Source of the DNA: Pseudarthrobacter sp. L1SW
Lineage (GTDB): Bacteria; Actinomycetota; Actinomycetes; Actinomycetales; Micrococcaceae
DNA length: 64,000 bases
Direction of reading: 5' to 3'
Assembly (NCBI RefSeq): GCF_020809045.1
Contig: NZ_CP078079.1
Span: 1,550,001 to 1,614,000 of the forward strand
Part shown: in pieces, positions 23,961-34,122 of the stretch
Layout of the letters: every line of letters starts with the position of its first letter
How positions within the stretch are numbered: position 1 is the stretch's first letter
Translations under genes and position numbers: made by a program
Notes under the pieces: model-generated
Told to the model about the DNA's origin: nothing
What the model saw: only the letters and a program-made list of their open reading frames with translations
Databases searched by the model: none

Positions 23961-24209
23961 ATGACTGAGCTGACCGAACCCGAACCCGCAGCAGCCCAGC
24001 CTTCCCTGGATTGGCCTGAAACCGGCGACGCGGGTGTCTCGGACCCGGCGGTGGCGCACGCCCTGGCAAGGCTTGCGGCCTTGCCCCAGGTCCCGGTGGC
24101 AGAGCATGAGGCCGTCTACAACGAACTCCACGATGAACTGCTCGCCGCACTAAACAGTGATCCCGCCAACAGTGACCCGGGCAGCGGTCCGACTGACGGT
24201 GCCGCCTGA
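23961..24209 (+). CDS. Conserved small protein (Rv1693-like), unknown function
   Basis: The 82-residue acidic protein has no motif I can assign. Residues 30-65 look helical (ALARLAALPQVPVAEHEAVY followed by NELHDELLAAL), and the ends are low in complexity. It occupies the place of Rv1693 between the HAD phosphatase and tlyA and overlaps the tlyA start by one base (TGATG), so it is very likely translated. No function is proposed. Confidence 0.75.
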   Translation: MTELTEPEPAAAQPSLDWPETGDAGVSDPAVAHALARLAALPQVPVAEHEAVYNELHDELLAALNSDPANSDPGSGPTDGAA

Positions 24210-25024
24210 TGCCGGTCCGCCTCGACCAGGCGCTGGTTGCCCGCGGCCTTGCACGGTCCCGCACCCACGCCGCCGCCCTGATCGCCGAAGGCAAAGTCAG
24301 CTCCGCCGGTCAGGTCCTCGCCAAGGCGTCCCTCCAGGTTGATGAGGACAGGGACCTTGCCGTTCAACATGACGAACAGGACGCCTATGCCAGCCGCGCA
24401 GGATACAAACTGGCCGGCGCCCTTGACGCTTTCCCCGAGGTTTCGGCAACGGGAAAAAGGTGCCTCGACGCCGGAGCGTCCACCGGGGGCTTTACCGATG
24501 TGCTGCTGAGGCGCGGTGCGGAACAGGTGGTGGCGGTCGACGTCGGGCACGGCCAGCTGGTGCCGCAGCTCCGGGAGGATCCGCGCGTGGAGGTCCACGA
24601 GGGACTGAACGTCCGCTATATGGCGCCCGCGGACATAGGCGGTCGCGCCGAGCTCACGGTGGCTGACCTGTCCTTCATCTCCCTCACCCTCGTGGTCCGT
24701 CCACTTGCGGAATGCACTGAACCCGGCGGGGACCTGGTGCTGATGGTGAAGCCGCAGTTCGAAATCGGGAAGGACCGGCTGGGACGCACCGGCGTGGTGA
24801 CCTCCGAGCGGGAACGGCGGCTGGCGGTGGAGAAGGTGGCCAAGGCGGCGCTCGACGCCGGGCTCGACCTAAGGGGCCTCGCGCAGAGTCCGCTGCCCGG
24901 CCAGGACGGAAACGTTGAATACTTCCTGTGGATAAAACGCAGGATGACCCAAGACTTGCCTAAGATCGAAGAGCGGGAGGCAGCGGCCGCTGCCTTGCTC
25001 GGACGTATCTGGCCGAACCACTAG
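24209..25024 (+). CDS. tlyA: TlyA-type rRNA 2'-O-methyltransferase
   Basis: TlyA methylates cytidines in 16S rRNA (C1409) and 23S rRNA (C1920) in mycobacteria, and its loss gives capreomycin resistance there. The 271-residue product has an N-terminal S4 RNA-binding domain (about 1-60) and an FtsJ-like SAM domain from about residue 63 with LDAGASTGGFTDVLL and the VADLSFISL segment. The lysine of the FtsJ catalytic set is represented in MVKPQFE. The start overlaps the stop of the small upstream gene by one base, and nadK follows 13 bases after the stop. Some bacterial homologues are annotated as haemolysins; the methyltransferase reading is better supported. Confidence 0.93.
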   Translation: MPVRLDQALVARGLARSRTHAAALIAEGKVSSAGQVLAKASLQVDEDRDLAVQHDEQDAYASRAGYKLAGALDAFPEVSATGKRCLDAGASTGGFTDVLLRRGAEQVVAVDVGHGQLVPQLREDPRVEVHEGLNVRYMAPADIGGRAELTVADLSFISLTLVVRPLAECTEPGGDLVLMVKPQFEIGKDRLGRTGVVTSERERRLAVEKVAKAALDAGLDLRGLAQSPLPGQDGNVEYFLWIKRRMTQDLPKIEEREAAAAALLGRIWPNH

Positions 25025-25037
25025 AGAGCGGAACCTG

Positions 25038-26063
25038 ATGAGCAGGCGTGTACTGGTCCTCGCCCATACCGGCCGCGAGGACTCGCTGAAAGCCGCCTGG
25101 GAGGCGTGCGCCCTGCTTCATGCCTCGGGCATCGTGCCTGTCATGCAGGAGTCCGAACTTGGGGACATGGAGCGGTTCTTCGGGCACCTGGCGCAGCCCG
25201 TGGAGGTCCTCCACGACCATGTCCAGCTCCCGGACGTTGAACTCGTCATGGTCCTCGGCGGCGACGGCACCATCCTGCGCGCGGCCGAGCTTGTCCGCGA
25301 GGTGGATGTTCCGCTGCTCGGCGTGAACCTTGGCCACGTGGGATTCCTCGCCGAAAGCGAGCGGGCGGACCTGGCCCAGACGGTCGAATGGATCGCCAGC
25401 CGTGAGTACACAGTGGAAGAGCGCATGACCATCGATGTCCAGGTGTGGGTCCGCGGCCAGAAGATCTGGCACACGTGGGCGCTGAACGAGGCCGCCATCG
25501 AGAAGGCCAACCGCGAACGCATGCTGGAGGTGGTCACCGAAGTGGATGAGCGTCCGCTGACATCCTTTGGCTGCGACGGCATTGTGCTGGCCACGCCTAC
25601 CGGTTCCACGGCCTACGGCTTTTCTGCCGGCGGCCCCGTTGTCTGGCCTGAGGTGGAGGCCCTGGTCATCGTCCCCATCAGCGCCCATGCCCTCTTCGCC
25701 AAACCCCTGGTGGTCTCGCCCCGTTCCCGGCTTGCGGTGGAGGTCCTTGGCCGCACTGATGCCCAGGGCGTCCTGTGGTGTGACGGCAGGCGCTCGGTGG
25801 ACCTGCCTCCGGGCGCAAGGGTCGAAGTGACGAAATCCGCCACCCCGGTGAGGCTGGCGCGGACGCACCAGACTCCGTTTTCCGCGCGGCTGGTGCGTAA
25901 GTTTGAGCTGCCGATCCACGGCTGGCGCGGCCCGGTTCCCAAGGCTGAAGCCGTCCACACCGGCCCTATCCCCATCATCCGGACGCCGCGCCCCATGCCT
26001 CCGCTCCAGGTGCCGCAGGCTGAGCTGCCTGATGTAGAAACCGATCCGCCGACCGCAAAGTGA
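25038..26063 (+). CDS. nadK: NAD kinase
   Basis: NadK phosphorylates NAD to NADP using ATP or polyphosphate. The 341-residue product has the GGDGT motif (74-78), the NLGHVGFLAE segment and the second conserved region PTGSTAYGFSAGGPV. The N-terminus (RRVLVLAHTGREDSLKAA) and the Pro-rich C-terminal tail of about 40 residues are variable regions of the family. A GAGCGGAACCTG stretch before ATG 25038 is a weak ribosome-binding site. It sits between tlyA and recN exactly as in M. tuberculosis (Rv1694-1696). Confidence 0.95.
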   Translation: MSRRVLVLAHTGREDSLKAAWEACALLHASGIVPVMQESELGDMERFFGHLAQPVEVLHDHVQLPDVELVMVLGGDGTILRAAELVREVDVPLLGVNLGHVGFLAESERADLAQTVEWIASREYTVEERMTIDVQVWVRGQKIWHTWALNEAAIEKANRERMLEVVTEVDERPLTSFGCDGIVLATPTGSTAYGFSAGGPVVWPEVEALVIVPISAHALFAKPLVVSPRSRLAVEVLGRTDAQGVLWCDGRRSVDLPPGARVEVTKSATPVRLARTHQTPFSARLVRKFELPIHGWRGPVPKAEAVHTGPIPIIRTPRPMPPLQVPQAELPDVETDPPTAK

Positions 26064-26067
26064 AGCC

Positions 26068-27807
26068 ATGCTTGAAGAACTGAGAATCCGCGATCTTGGC
26101 GTCATCACTGACGCAACGCTGCCGCTCGGGCCAGGCCTGAGTGTGGTGACAGGTGAGACAGGTGCGGGCAAGACCATGGTGGTCACCGCCGTCGGGCTCC
26201 TCCTCGGTGCCCGCTCCGACGCCGGCGCCGTCAGGAGTGGCGCCAAAAGTGCCACGGCTGAAGCAGTGCTGAAGCTCGACGCCGGGCATCCCGCCATTGC
26301 CCGGGCACAGGAGGCAGGTGCCGAGGCGGAAGAGTTCGACGGCGGCGCCGAGCTGATCCTGGCCCGCCGCCTTGGTTCGGACGGCCGCAGCCGTGCCTTC
26401 CTGGGCGGCAGGGCCGCGCCGGTGGGCGTCCTTGCCGAGATCGGCGAGACCCTCGTGGTGGTCCACGGACAGTCGGACCAGATCCGGCTCAAGGGGGCCG
26501 CCGCCCAGCGCGGTGCCCTGGACAAGTTCGCGGGTGACGCTCTGGCTGGCCCGCTGGCCGCCTACCAGGACCTCTACAGCCACTGGAAGGCCAGCCAGGC
26601 GGAGCTGGACACGCTCCGCAGTGCTGCCAGGGACAGGCTGCGCGAGGCCGAATCGCTTGAGGCGGCCCTCGCCGAGATTGACGAGGTGGATCCGCAGCCG
26701 GGGGAGGACGAGCTGCTCAAGGCAGAGGCCGTCAAGCTCGCCAACGTGGAGGAGCTCCGCATCGCAGCAAGTACGGCCCACCAGGCCCTCATTGCCGAGG
26801 ACTTCGGCGAGGCGGGGGACGCCACTACCCTGGTGGACGCAGCCAAGCGGACGTTGGAGCAGGTGGCAGAGCACGACGCCGAGCTGGGTTCGGCGGCTGC
26901 GCGGCTGGCCGAGGTGGGCTTCCTGCTGAACGATATCGCCACGGAGCTGGCCAGCTACCAGGCCGGCCTGGATACAGAAGGGCCGGAACGGCTCGCCGAA
27001 ATTGAGGACCGGCGGGCAGCCTTGGCCAAACTGGTCCGCAAGTACGCACCCACCATCGACGAGGTCCTGGCCTGGGCAGAGAACGCCCGCGTCCGCTACG
27101 ACGAACTGCAGGACGATTCCACCCGGATCGAAACCCTGGACGCGGAAGTGGTGAAGGCCGAGGCGGACCTGCAGAAGCAGGCGGCCGCCATCAGCAAGAT
27201 CAGGGGCAAGGCCGCCAAGGACCTCTCGGCCCGGGTCAGCGCGGAGCTTAAGGCGCTGGCCATGGCCGATGCCACCATGATCATCACCATCGAGCCGGCC
27301 GGCCAGCTAACCCCATACGGCGCTGACGAGATCAGTTTCCTCCTGCAGCCCCACTCCGGCGCGCCGGCCCGGCCGCTGGGCAAGGGCGCGTCCGGCGGTG
27401 AACTCTCGCGTGTCATGCTCGCCATTGAAGTGGTGCTGGCCGCCGTGGACCCCGTCCCCACCTTCGTTTTCGACGAAGTGGACGCGGGAGTGGGTGGACG
27501 TGCCGCCGTCGAGATCGGCCGCAGGCTGGCCATGCTGGCACGCCACGTCCAAGTGCTGGTGGTCACGCACCTGCCGCAGGTGGCCGCCTTCGCGGACCAG
27601 CACATCACCGTCACCAAAACCTCTGTCAGGGGAGCCGACGGCAAAACAGCCACCGGGTTCACCTCAAGTGATGTCCGCCTCCTTGACGGTTCCGAACGCG
27701 TCCGCGAACTGGCCCGCATGCTGGCTGGCCAGGAGGATTCTGAATCGGCGCAGGCCCACGCCCAGGAACTGCTGGACGACGCGAAACTCCTGCCGCAGCG
27801 GGCCTGA
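26068..27807 (+). CDS. recN: DNA repair protein RecN
   Basis: RecN is an SMC-like ATPase that acts in double-strand break repair. The 579-residue product has Walker A GETGAGKT at residues 29-36, a long coiled-coil middle (about 160-360) and the ABC signature GKGASGGELSRVMLAIE with Walker B VFDEVDAGVGG near the C-terminus. It begins four bases after nadK. SteA- and SteB-like genes lie between recN and pyrG in mycobacteria, but here pyrG follows directly after about 110 bases. Confidence 0.95.
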   Translation: MLEELRIRDLGVITDATLPLGPGLSVVTGETGAGKTMVVTAVGLLLGARSDAGAVRSGAKSATAEAVLKLDAGHPAIARAQEAGAEAEEFDGGAELILARRLGSDGRSRAFLGGRAAPVGVLAEIGETLVVVHGQSDQIRLKGAAAQRGALDKFAGDALAGPLAAYQDLYSHWKASQAELDTLRSAARDRLREAESLEAALAEIDEVDPQPGEDELLKAEAVKLANVEELRIAASTAHQALIAEDFGEAGDATTLVDAAKRTLEQVAEHDAELGSAAARLAEVGFLLNDIATELASYQAGLDTEGPERLAEIEDRRAALAKLVRKYAPTIDEVLAWAENARVRYDELQDDSTRIETLDAEVVKAEADLQKQAAAISKIRGKAAKDLSARVSAELKALAMADATMIITIEPAGQLTPYGADEISFLLQPHSGAPARPLGKGASGGELSRVMLAIEVVLAAVDPVPTFVFDEVDAGVGGRAAVEIGRRLAMLARHVQVLVVTHLPQVAAFADQHITVTKTSVRGADGKTATGFTSSDVRLLDGSERVRELARMLAGQEDSESAQAHAQELLDDAKLLPQRA

Positions 27808-27918
27808 ACCCCGCTCCTGCCGGGGTGCCAACCACCGGCCACCCCTTGCTCCGGGGGCGGCCGGACCGGCAGACTGGGGCATTTGGGAAGCACTCCCAGC
27901 GATCCGTGGAAGGCTCAA

Positions 27919-29691
27919 ATGATGATAGGCTCGAATTCCGTGGTGCAGCGATCAAATTCCCGTGTAAATTCCCGGTTCCCGGGCTCGTCCAAGACGACCA
28001 AACACATCTTCGTAACCGGTGGTGTGGCGTCCTCGCTCGGTAAGGGACTGACGGCATCTAGCCTCGGCCACCTGCTGCGTGCGCGTGGCCTGTCTGTAAC
28101 TATGCAGAAGCTCGATCCCTACCTGAACGTGGATCCGGGCACCATGAATCCCTTCCAGCACGGCGAAGTCTTCGTCACCGACGACGGCGCCGAAACGGAC
28201 CTGGACATCGGGCACTACGAGCGTTTCCTGGACGAGAACCTGGAAGGCTCCGCGAATGTGACCACCGGGCAGGTGTACTCCACGGTCATCGCCAAGGAAC
28301 GCCGCGGCGAGTACCTCGGGGACACCGTCCAGGTCATCCCGCACATCACGGACGAGATCAAGCGCCGGATGCGCCTGCCCGCCGAAGGCAAGAACGCCCC
28401 GGACGTCATCATCACCGAAATCGGCGGCACCGTGGGCGACATTGAGTCCCAGCCGTTCCTCGAATCGGCCCGCCAGGTACGCCAGGACATCGGCCGCACC
28501 AACGTCTTCTTCCTCCACGTCTCGCTGGTCCCGTACATCGGGCCGTCCCAGGAACTGAAGACCAAGCCCACCCAGCACTCCGTTGCCGCCCTGCGGTCCA
28601 TCGGCATCCAGCCCGAAGCGATTGTTATCCGCTCGGACCGCGAAGTTCCTGACGCCATGCGCGAGAAGATCGGCCGGATGTGCGACGTCGACATCGACGC
28701 CGTGGTTAACGCTGCGGATGCGCCGAGCATCTACGACATCCCGAAGACCCTCCACACGCAGGGCCTGGATTCCTACATCGTGCGCGCCCTGGACCTGCCG
28801 TTCAAGGATGTGGACTGGACCAGCTGGGACAAGCTGCTCGAAGCCGTCCACAACCCCAAGCACCACGTGGAAATTGCTCTGGTGGGCAAGTACATCGACC
28901 TGCCGGACGCCTACCTTTCCGTGACCGAGGCCCTGCGCGCCGGCGGCTTCGCCAACGACACCAAGGTCAAGATCCGCTGGGTGCCGTCAGACGAATGCGA
29001 AACCCGCGAGGGCGCCATCAAGGCGCTCGACGGCGTCGACGCCATCTGCGTCCCGGGCGGCTTCGGCATCCGCGGGCTCGAGGGCAAGCTGGGCGCGTTG
29101 AAGTTCGCCCGCGAAACCAAACTGCCCGTCCTGGGGCTGTGCCTCGGCCTGCAGTGCATGGTCATCGAGTACGCCCGCAACGTGGTGGGACTCGAAGGTG
29201 CTTCCTCCAGCGAATTCGAACCCGATTCCAAGTACCCGGTCATCGCCACCATGGAAGAGCAGCTGGAATTCGTCGAAGGCCGCGGCGACCTGGGCGGCAC
29301 CATGCGCCTGGGCCTCTACGAAGCCAAGCTCGACCCCGGATCCGTCATCGCCGAAACCTACGGCAAGACCACCGTCAGCGAACGCCACCGCCACCGCTAC
29401 GAGGTCAACAACAAGTACCGCGAGCAGATCGCAGCCCAGGGCCTGGTCTTCTCCGGCACATCACCGGACGGCAAGCTCGTGGAGTTCGTCGAACTGCCCG
29501 CCGACGTCCACCCGTACTACGTGGCCACCCAGGCGCACCCCGAGCTGAGCTCGCGCCCCACCCGGCCGCACCCGCTGTTCGCCGGCCTGGTGAAGGCAGC
29601 CCTGGACCACCAGCAGGGCTCCGACACGGCCGCCACCGTGGGGGCCGGCGCAGCGGAGGCCGGGCATTCCGGTACGGTAGCCGCTAAGTAG
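27919..29691 (+). CDS. pyrG: CTP synthase
   Basis: PyrG makes CTP from UTP with glutamine as nitrogen donor. The N-terminal amidoligase domain starts with [19 protein letters not shown], and the C-terminal class I glutamine amidotransferase domain holds the nucleophile C408 in GLCLGLQ with a later HPEL segment. The start is uncertain. ATG 27919 has GGAAGG eight bases upstream and gives 590 residues, but an in-frame GTG at 27940 or 27943 would remove seven or eight residues and is also plausible. The last about 30 residues after the catalytic domain are Ala/Gly-rich. Confidence 0.94.
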   Translation: MMIGSNSVVQRSNSRVNSRFPGSSKTTKHIFVTGGVASSLGKGLTASSLGHLLRARGLSVTMQKLDPYLNVDPGTMNPFQHGEVFVTDDGAETDLDIGHYERFLDENLEGSANVTTGQVYSTVIAKERRGEYLGDTVQVIPHITDEIKRRMRLPAEGKNAPDVIITEIGGTVGDIESQPFLESARQVRQDIGRTNVFFLHVSLVPYIGPSQELKTKPTQHSVAALRSIGIQPEAIVIRSDREVPDAMREKIGRMCDVDIDAVVNAADAPSIYDIPKTLHTQGLDSYIVRALDLPFKDVDWTSWDKLLEAVHNPKHHVEIALVGKYIDLPDAYLSVTEALRAGGFANDTKVKIRWVPSDECETREGAIKALDGVDAICVPGGFGIRGLEGKLGALKFARETKLPVLGLCLGLQCMVIEYARNVVGLEGASSSEFEPDSKYPVIATMEEQLEFVEGRGDLGGTMRLGLYEAKLDPGSVIAETYGKTTVSERHRHRYEVNNKYREQIAAQGLVFSGTSPDGKLVEFVELPADVHPYYVATQAHPELSSRPTRPHPLFAGLVKAALDHQQGSDTAATVGAGAAEAGHSGTVAAK

Positions 29692-29717
29692 TTCCGCACG
29701 ACACAAAGGACGGCGCG

Positions 29718-30377
29718 ATGCCCGGTACACACGAAGCCACCCATGTAGTAAAGGTTTCGGATGCACCGAGCCCGCGCCGTCTTTTGTCCACCGAGAAGGT
29801 GTACGAAGGCCGGATCTGGGACGTCGTCAGCGACACCTTCCAGCTGCAGGAGACGGGCGAAGCGCTCACCCGGGATTACATTGACCACCCCGGCGCCGTT
29901 GCCGTCCTGCCCATGAACGACGACGGCGAGATCCTCCTCCTGAAGCAGTACCGGCACCCCGTGGGCATGGACCTTTGGGAAATACCCGCCGGGCTGCTCG
30001 ACGTCGAGGGCGAAGGGTTCGTGGTGGGTGCGGCGCGTGAGCTTGCCGAAGAGGCCGACCTGGCCGCCGGCACGTGGAACGTCCTGGCTGACGTCTTCAA
30101 TTCTCCGGGGTCCTCCAGCGAGGCCATCAGGATCTACTTGGCCCGCGACCTCTCGGAGGTCCCGCACCATGAGCGGCACGAGCGGACGGACGAGGAAGCC
30201 GAGATCGAGTTCCACTGGATCAGCCTGGACGACGCCGTGGAATCCGTGCTGGCCGGCAGGCTCCACAACCCGTCCGCCGTCGTCGGAATCCTGGCGGCGG
30301 CCGCGGCACGCACCGACGGGTACGAACGCCTCCGTCCGGGGGATGCGCCGTGGCCCGAGCACCCCAGCCAGCGCTGA
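29718..30377 (+). CDS. Nudix hydrolase, ADP-ribose pyrophosphatase type
   Basis: The 219-residue product carries a Nudix box in the form GLLDVEG then [11 protein letters not shown], preceded by the ADP-ribose pyrophosphatase hallmark [18 protein letters not shown] and followed by [11 protein letters not shown]. It is predicted to hydrolyse ADP-ribose or a related nucleotide sugar. It corresponds in position to Rv1700, between pyrG and xerD. AAAGGACGG precedes ATG 29718 at suitable spacing. Its stop shares one base with the proposed xerD start. Confidence 0.9.
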   Translation: MPGTHEATHVVKVSDAPSPRRLLSTEKVYEGRIWDVVSDTFQLQETGEALTRDYIDHPGAVAVLPMNDDGEILLLKQYRHPVGMDLWEIPAGLLDVEGEGFVVGAARELAEEADLAAGTWNVLADVFNSPGSSSEAIRIYLARDLSEVPHHERHERTDEEAEIEFHWISLDDAVESVLAGRLHNPSAVVGILAAAAARTDGYERLRPGDAPWPEHPSQR

Positions 30378-31429
30378 TGGTCCCTGGTCCTTCCACCGGT
30401 CTTGCCCCGGCAGGTGCCGTTCCGGCCGCTTCCGATTCGGCAAACCCCGCCCCGGCAGCACCGGTCCAGGACTCCGCACCACCGGCAGCCCCGCTAACAG
30501 CCATTGACCGCGGCATCACCGACTACCTCCAGCACATGGGCGTTGAGCGCGGGCTCGCGGCCAACACCCTGGCCGCCTACCGGCGCGACCTTGCCCGCTA
30601 CTCCCGCTACCTAACAGCTGCCGGTTGCCGGCGCCCGGAGGAGGTCACCCGCCGTCACGTAACAGGATTCGTCCAGGCCCTCTCGGATGGTTCCGACGGC
30701 GGCACCGCCCTGGGTGTGCGGTCCGCGGCCAGGACTGTGGTGGCAGTCCGTGGCCTCCACAAGTTCTGGGCCCTGGAGGGGCAGACCCCTTCCGACCCCG
30801 CCAGTGAGGTCCATCCGCCGATGCCCGGGAAGCGGCTGCCCAAGGCCATCAGCGTGGACGAGGTGACCAGGATCCTTGAGGCGGCGGGAACGGATACGGC
30901 AACGGGGCTGCGGGACCGGGCCCTCCTTGAGTTCCTCTATTCCACCGGTGCCCGGATCAGTGAGGCCGTGGGCCTGGACGTTGACGACGTTTCCCTGGCG
31001 GAAGCCGAATCGGGCCCGGCCATCGTGCGGCTCTTCGGGAAGGGGTCCAAGGAACGCCTGGTGCCTCTTGGCTCGTACGGCGCCCGGGCGCTGGACGCCT
31101 ACCTGGTGCGCGGCCGTCCCCTGCTGGCGGCCAAGGGGAAAGGCACGCCGGCACTGTTCCTGAACGCCCGCGGCGGCCGGATCAGCCGCCAGAGTGCCTG
31201 GACCATCCTCAAGGCGGCAGCCGAAAAGGCGAACATCACCAAAGACGTTTCTCCGCACACCCTTCGGCACTCGTTCGCCACCCACCTGCTCGAAGGCGGC
31301 GCCGACGTCCGCGTGGTCCAGGAACTCCTGGGGCATGCCTCGGTGACCACCACCCAGGTGTACACACTGGTCACGGCCGATACCCTGCGGGAGATCTACG
31401 CCGCGGCGCATCCCCGGGCGCTGGGCTGA
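30377..31429 (+). CDS. xerD: Site-specific tyrosine recombinase XerD
   Basis: XerD acts with XerC at dif to resolve chromosome dimers. The 350-residue product has a SAM-like N-terminal domain (about residues 40-125) and a catalytic domain with the full tyrosine recombinase set. This comprises the arginine in [12 protein letters not shown], the lysine in [16 protein letters not shown], the histidine in [11 protein letters not shown] and the tyrosine in VYTLVT. An Ala/Pro-rich extension of about 40 residues precedes the normal start of homology. I prefer ATG 30377, which overlaps the Nudix stop (TGATG); GTG 30350 would overlap more. Position matches Rv1701. Confidence 0.93.
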   Translation: MVPGPSTGLAPAGAVPAASDSANPAPAAPVQDSAPPAAPLTAIDRGITDYLQHMGVERGLAANTLAAYRRDLARYSRYLTAAGCRRPEEVTRRHVTGFVQALSDGSDGGTALGVRSAARTVVAVRGLHKFWALEGQTPSDPASEVHPPMPGKRLPKAISVDEVTRILEAAGTDTATGLRDRALLEFLYSTGARISEAVGLDVDDVSLAEAESGPAIVRLFGKGSKERLVPLGSYGARALDAYLVRGRPLLAAKGKGTPALFLNARGGRISRQSAWTILKAAAEKANITKDVSPHTLRHSFATHLLEGGADVRVVQELLGHASVTTTQVYTLVTADTLREIYAAAHPRALG

Positions 31430-31431
31430 CC

Positions 31432-31914
31432 ATGGCTGGAGCCGCAGTGGCCCTGTGTTTCCTGCTCCGGGAAGTCGACGGCGCCCCGCAGGTGCTGCTG
31501 GGGCTGAAGAAGACCGGCTTCGGGCGGGGAAAGATCGTCGGCATCGGCGGCCACGTCGAAGCGGGGGAGACCGACGCGGACGCAGTGATCCGCGAGGTAC
31601 GGGAGGAAGCCGACGTCAGGCTCCGCCACGAAGACCTCAGGGACGCGGGGGTTGTGCGGTTCGTGTTTCCTGCCAGGCCGGAATGGGACATGGACACCCG
31701 CCTGTTCACCGCCCGGAGCTGGGAAGGCGAACCCACGGAAAGCATCGAGATCGCCCCCGCCTGGTTTGATGCCGCAGCGCTGCCCGTGGACCGGATGTGG
31801 CAGGATGCGGACCACTGGCTGCCGGTGGTGCTGGAGGGCGGCAGGGTGAACATCCTGGTCACCATGGACAACGACAATGAAGCCGTGGCCTCCTCGGAGA
31901 GCCTTTTGTTCTGA
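31432..31914 (+). CDS. MutT/MTH1-like Nudix hydrolase
   Basis: The 160-residue protein contains an intact Nudix box, GGHVEAGETDADAVIREVRE followed by EAD. Unlike most bacterial MutT proteins it resembles human MTH1 along most of its length. Shared segments are VLLGLKKTGFGRGKIVGIGG before the box and WFDAAALPVDRMWQDADHWL in the C-terminal half, where MTH1 has its substrate-binding Trp and Asp residues. The likely job is hydrolysis of oxidised purine nucleoside triphosphates such as 8-oxo-dGTP. ATG 31432 is two bases after the xerD stop. A strong terminator follows, shared with convergent prpC. Confidence 0.85.
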   Translation: MAGAAVALCFLLREVDGAPQVLLGLKKTGFGRGKIVGIGGHVEAGETDADAVIREVREEADVRLRHEDLRDAGVVRFVFPARPEWDMDTRLFTARSWEGEPTESIEIAPAWFDAAALPVDRMWQDADHWLPVVLEGGRVNILVTMDNDNEAVASSESLLF

Positions 31915-31937
31915 AGCGGCGGGACTCCTAAAGGACG

Positions 31938-31977
31938 ACGGCGGCGCGGCCACCTTGGAAGGTGACCGCGCCGCCGT
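31938..31977. terminator. Bidirectional hairpin between the Nudix gene and prpC
   Basis: A perfect 12-base-pair G+C stem (31938-31949 with 31966-31977) encloses a second perfect stem (31951-31956 with 31959-31964). The two genes converge on it, so it can end transcription from both sides. There is no long T-tract. Confidence 0.8.
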
Positions 31978-32016
31978 GGCTCCCCGCCGTCGTCGTGCTG
32001 CCCGCAGGGGCGGGGG

Positions 32017-33156
32017 TTACGGCAGGTGCCGCTCCTCGGGCCCGTTGTACTCGCTGAGCGGCCGGATCAGCGAATTGGAGTCCAACTGCTCCATGATGTG
32101 AGCCGTCCAGCCCGTGATGCGGCTGGCAACGAACAGGGGAGTGAACGTTGCCGTATCGAAGCCCATTAGGTGGTAGGTGGGCCCTGCCGGGTAGTCGAGG
32201 TTGGGCTTGATGGCCTTGGCCTCGTCCATGGCCATTTCCAGCCCCTGGTACAGGCCCAGGATTTCCGGCCGCCCGTAGTGGGCGATCATCTTGTCCAGCG
32301 CAGCCTTCATGGTGGGCACCCTGGAGTCGCCGTGCTTGTACACACGGTGGCCGAAGCCCATCACCTTCTTCTTCTGGGCGAGCGCGTTTTCCATCCACGC
32401 CTTGGCGCGTGCTGCCGCCTCCTCAAGGGACTCCTCCGGCCGGATCCCGATCTCGTCAAAAGTGTGCATGACGGCCTCGTTGGCGCCGCCGTGCAGCGGT
32501 CCCTTCAGCGCACCGATGGCTCCGGTGACGGCCGAGTGCAGGTCCGAAAGCGTGGAGGTGATGACCCGTGCCGTGAAGGTCGAGGCGTTGAAGCTGTGCT
32601 CCGCATACAGGATCATGGAAACGTTGAAAGCCTCCACCACCTCCGGCACCTGCTCCTCGCCGAAGGCCATCCAGAGGAAGTTTGCCGAGTAGCCAAGATC
32701 GTCCCGAGGCTCCACGACGCCGTGGCCGTGCCGCCGGCGCTGGTCGTAGGCCACAACGGCCGGCATCGCCGCGAACAGGTCCACCGCCTTGGCCATGTTG
32801 GCCTCCCGCGACGAATCCTCCGCCAGCGGGTGCCTCGCCCCCATCACGGAAGCTGCCGTGCGGCACACGTCCATGGGGTGCGAACTGGTGGGCAGCGCAT
32901 CGACAACCTGCTTGACCACCGGGTCCAGGGCGCGCCCGGCCTTCTCCCGCGCGGTGAATTCGGCAAGCTGGTCCTGGCTGGGCAGTTCCCCGTTCCAAAG
33001 CAGGTACGCAACTTCCTCGAAGCTGCACCGGGCGGCGAGCTCCTGGACCGGGTAGCCGCGGTACAGCAGTGAGTTGGTGTCCGGGTTGACCTTCGAGACG
33101 GCTGTGTAATCCACTACGACGCCGGCGAGACCCTTTTTGATGTCCTGTTCAGCCAT
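32017..33156 (-). CDS. prpC: 2-methylcitrate synthase
   Basis: PrpC condenses propionyl-CoA with oxaloacetate to 2-methylcitrate. The 379-residue product is a type II citrate synthase family protein with the catalytic histidines in GPLHGGANEAV and GFGHRVYKHGDSR, and YSANFLWMAFGEE in the middle. The family also contains housekeeping citrate synthase; location directly after prpD and prpB assigns it to propionate use. The ATG at 33156 has AAGGGAG upstream. It is the last gene of the prpD-prpB-prpC operon, 60 bases after prpB. That gap holds a short G+C palindrome around 33192-33207. Confidence 0.92.
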   Translation of the reverse strand: MAEQDIKKGLAGVVVDYTAVSKVNPDTNSLLYRGYPVQELAARCSFEEVAYLLWNGELPSQDQLAEFTAREKAGRALDPVVKQVVDALPTSSHPMDVCRTAASVMGARHPLAEDSSREANMAKAVDLFAAMPAVVAYDQRRRHGHGVVEPRDDLGYSANFLWMAFGEEQVPEVVEAFNVSMILYAEHSFNASTFTARVITSTLSDLHSAVTGAIGALKGPLHGGANEAVMHTFDEIGIRPEESLEEAAARAKAWMENALAQKKKVMGFGHRVYKHGDSRVPTMKAALDKMIAHYGRPEILGLYQGLEMAMDEAKAIKPNLDYPAGPTYHLMGFDTATFTPLFVASRITGWTAHIMEQLDSNSLIRPLSEYNGPEERHLP

Positions 33157-33216
33157 GCTGAAACTCCCTTGTTCCTGTCGCCTTTCGGATGCCGGCCGCG
33201 GCCGGCGGTGGTCGTT

Positions 33217-34122
33217 TTAGTGCTTCCCGGGGACTTGGAAATTGAAGACCCCGGTGTCGAAGCGGTTGTAGGCCTCGTAGTCAACGAGGTCGTACAGCCG
33301 CGCACGGGTCAGCATGCTGCCCACCTGTGCCTCCTGTGTTCCCTCAGCCTTGATCGAGTCCAGCGTACGCTCAGCAGCGCCCATGGCACTACGGAGCAGG
33401 GTCACCGGATAAATCACCATGTTCACGCCCACCCCAGCCAGCTGGTCCACGGTGAAGAGTTCGCTTTTTCCGAACTCCGTCATGTTGGCCAGGATCGGCA
33501 CGTCCACGGCGTCGCGGATGGCCTGGAACTCGTCCAGGGTGGCCATCGCCTCGGGAAAAATGGCGTCCGCGCCGGCGTCCACAAGGGCTTTTGCGCGGTC
33601 CTGGGCTGCTTGGAGGCCATCCGTGGCGCGGATGTCGGTGCGGGCCATGATGAGGAAGTTCGGGTCCCGCCGTGAATCCGCTGCCGCACGGATGCGTTTG
33701 GTGGCGGTCTCGAGGTCCACCACGTTCTTGCCGTCCAGGTGGCCGCAGCGCTTGGGGTTGAACTGGTCCTCGATGTGCAGCCCGGCGAGGCCGGCATTCT
33801 CGATCTCCTGGACAGTGCGGGCCACGTTCATCGGTTCACCGAACCCGGTGTCGGCATCCACGATCGCGGGCAGGTCCGTCATGCGGGCGATCTGTCCGGC
33901 GCGGGTGGCGACTTCGGTGAGGGTGGTCAGGCCGATGTCCGGCAGGCCGAGGTCGTTGGCCAGCACGGCGCCGGAGATGTAAACGCCGGCGAACCCCTTT
34001 TCCTCGATGAGCCGGGCCGAGAGGGGGTTGAAGGCTCCGGGGAACTGCTGGATGGTTCCGGAGGCCAGCAGCTCCCGGAACCGGATCCGCTTCTGCTCTG
34101 GCGTGGTCTTGGAGTACAGCAT
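33217..34122 (-). CDS. prpB: 2-methylisocitrate lyase
   Basis: PrpB splits 2-methylisocitrate into pyruvate and succinate. The 301-residue product belongs to the PEP mutase/isocitrate lyase superfamily. It has the catalytic KRCGH motif at residues 124-128 (C126), the metal site VDADTGFGEP (residues 88-97) and the ARTDIRA segment. Length agrees with PrpB rather than with the much longer isocitrate lyases. The start overlaps the prpD stop by one base (TGATG). Confidence 0.95.
   Translation of the reverse strand: MLYSKTTPEQKRIRFRELLASGTIQQFPGAFNPLSARLIEEKGFAGVYISGAVLANDLGLPDIGLTTLTEVATRAGQIARMTDLPAIVDADTGFGEPMNVARTVQEIENAGLAGLHIEDQFNPKRCGHLDGKNVVDLETATKRIRAAADSRRDPNFLIMARTDIRATDGLQAAQDRAKALVDAGADAIFPEAMATLDEFQAIRDAVDVPILANMTEFGKSELFTVDQLAGVGVNMVIYPVTLLRSAMGAAERTLDSIKAEGTQEAQVGSMLTRARLYDLVDYEAYNRFDTGVFNFQVPGKH

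Noticed and set aside
24209..25024. TlyA as a haemolysin
   Set aside because: The S4 plus FtsJ methyltransferase layout and SAM motif support rRNA methylation; the haemolysin label is historical.
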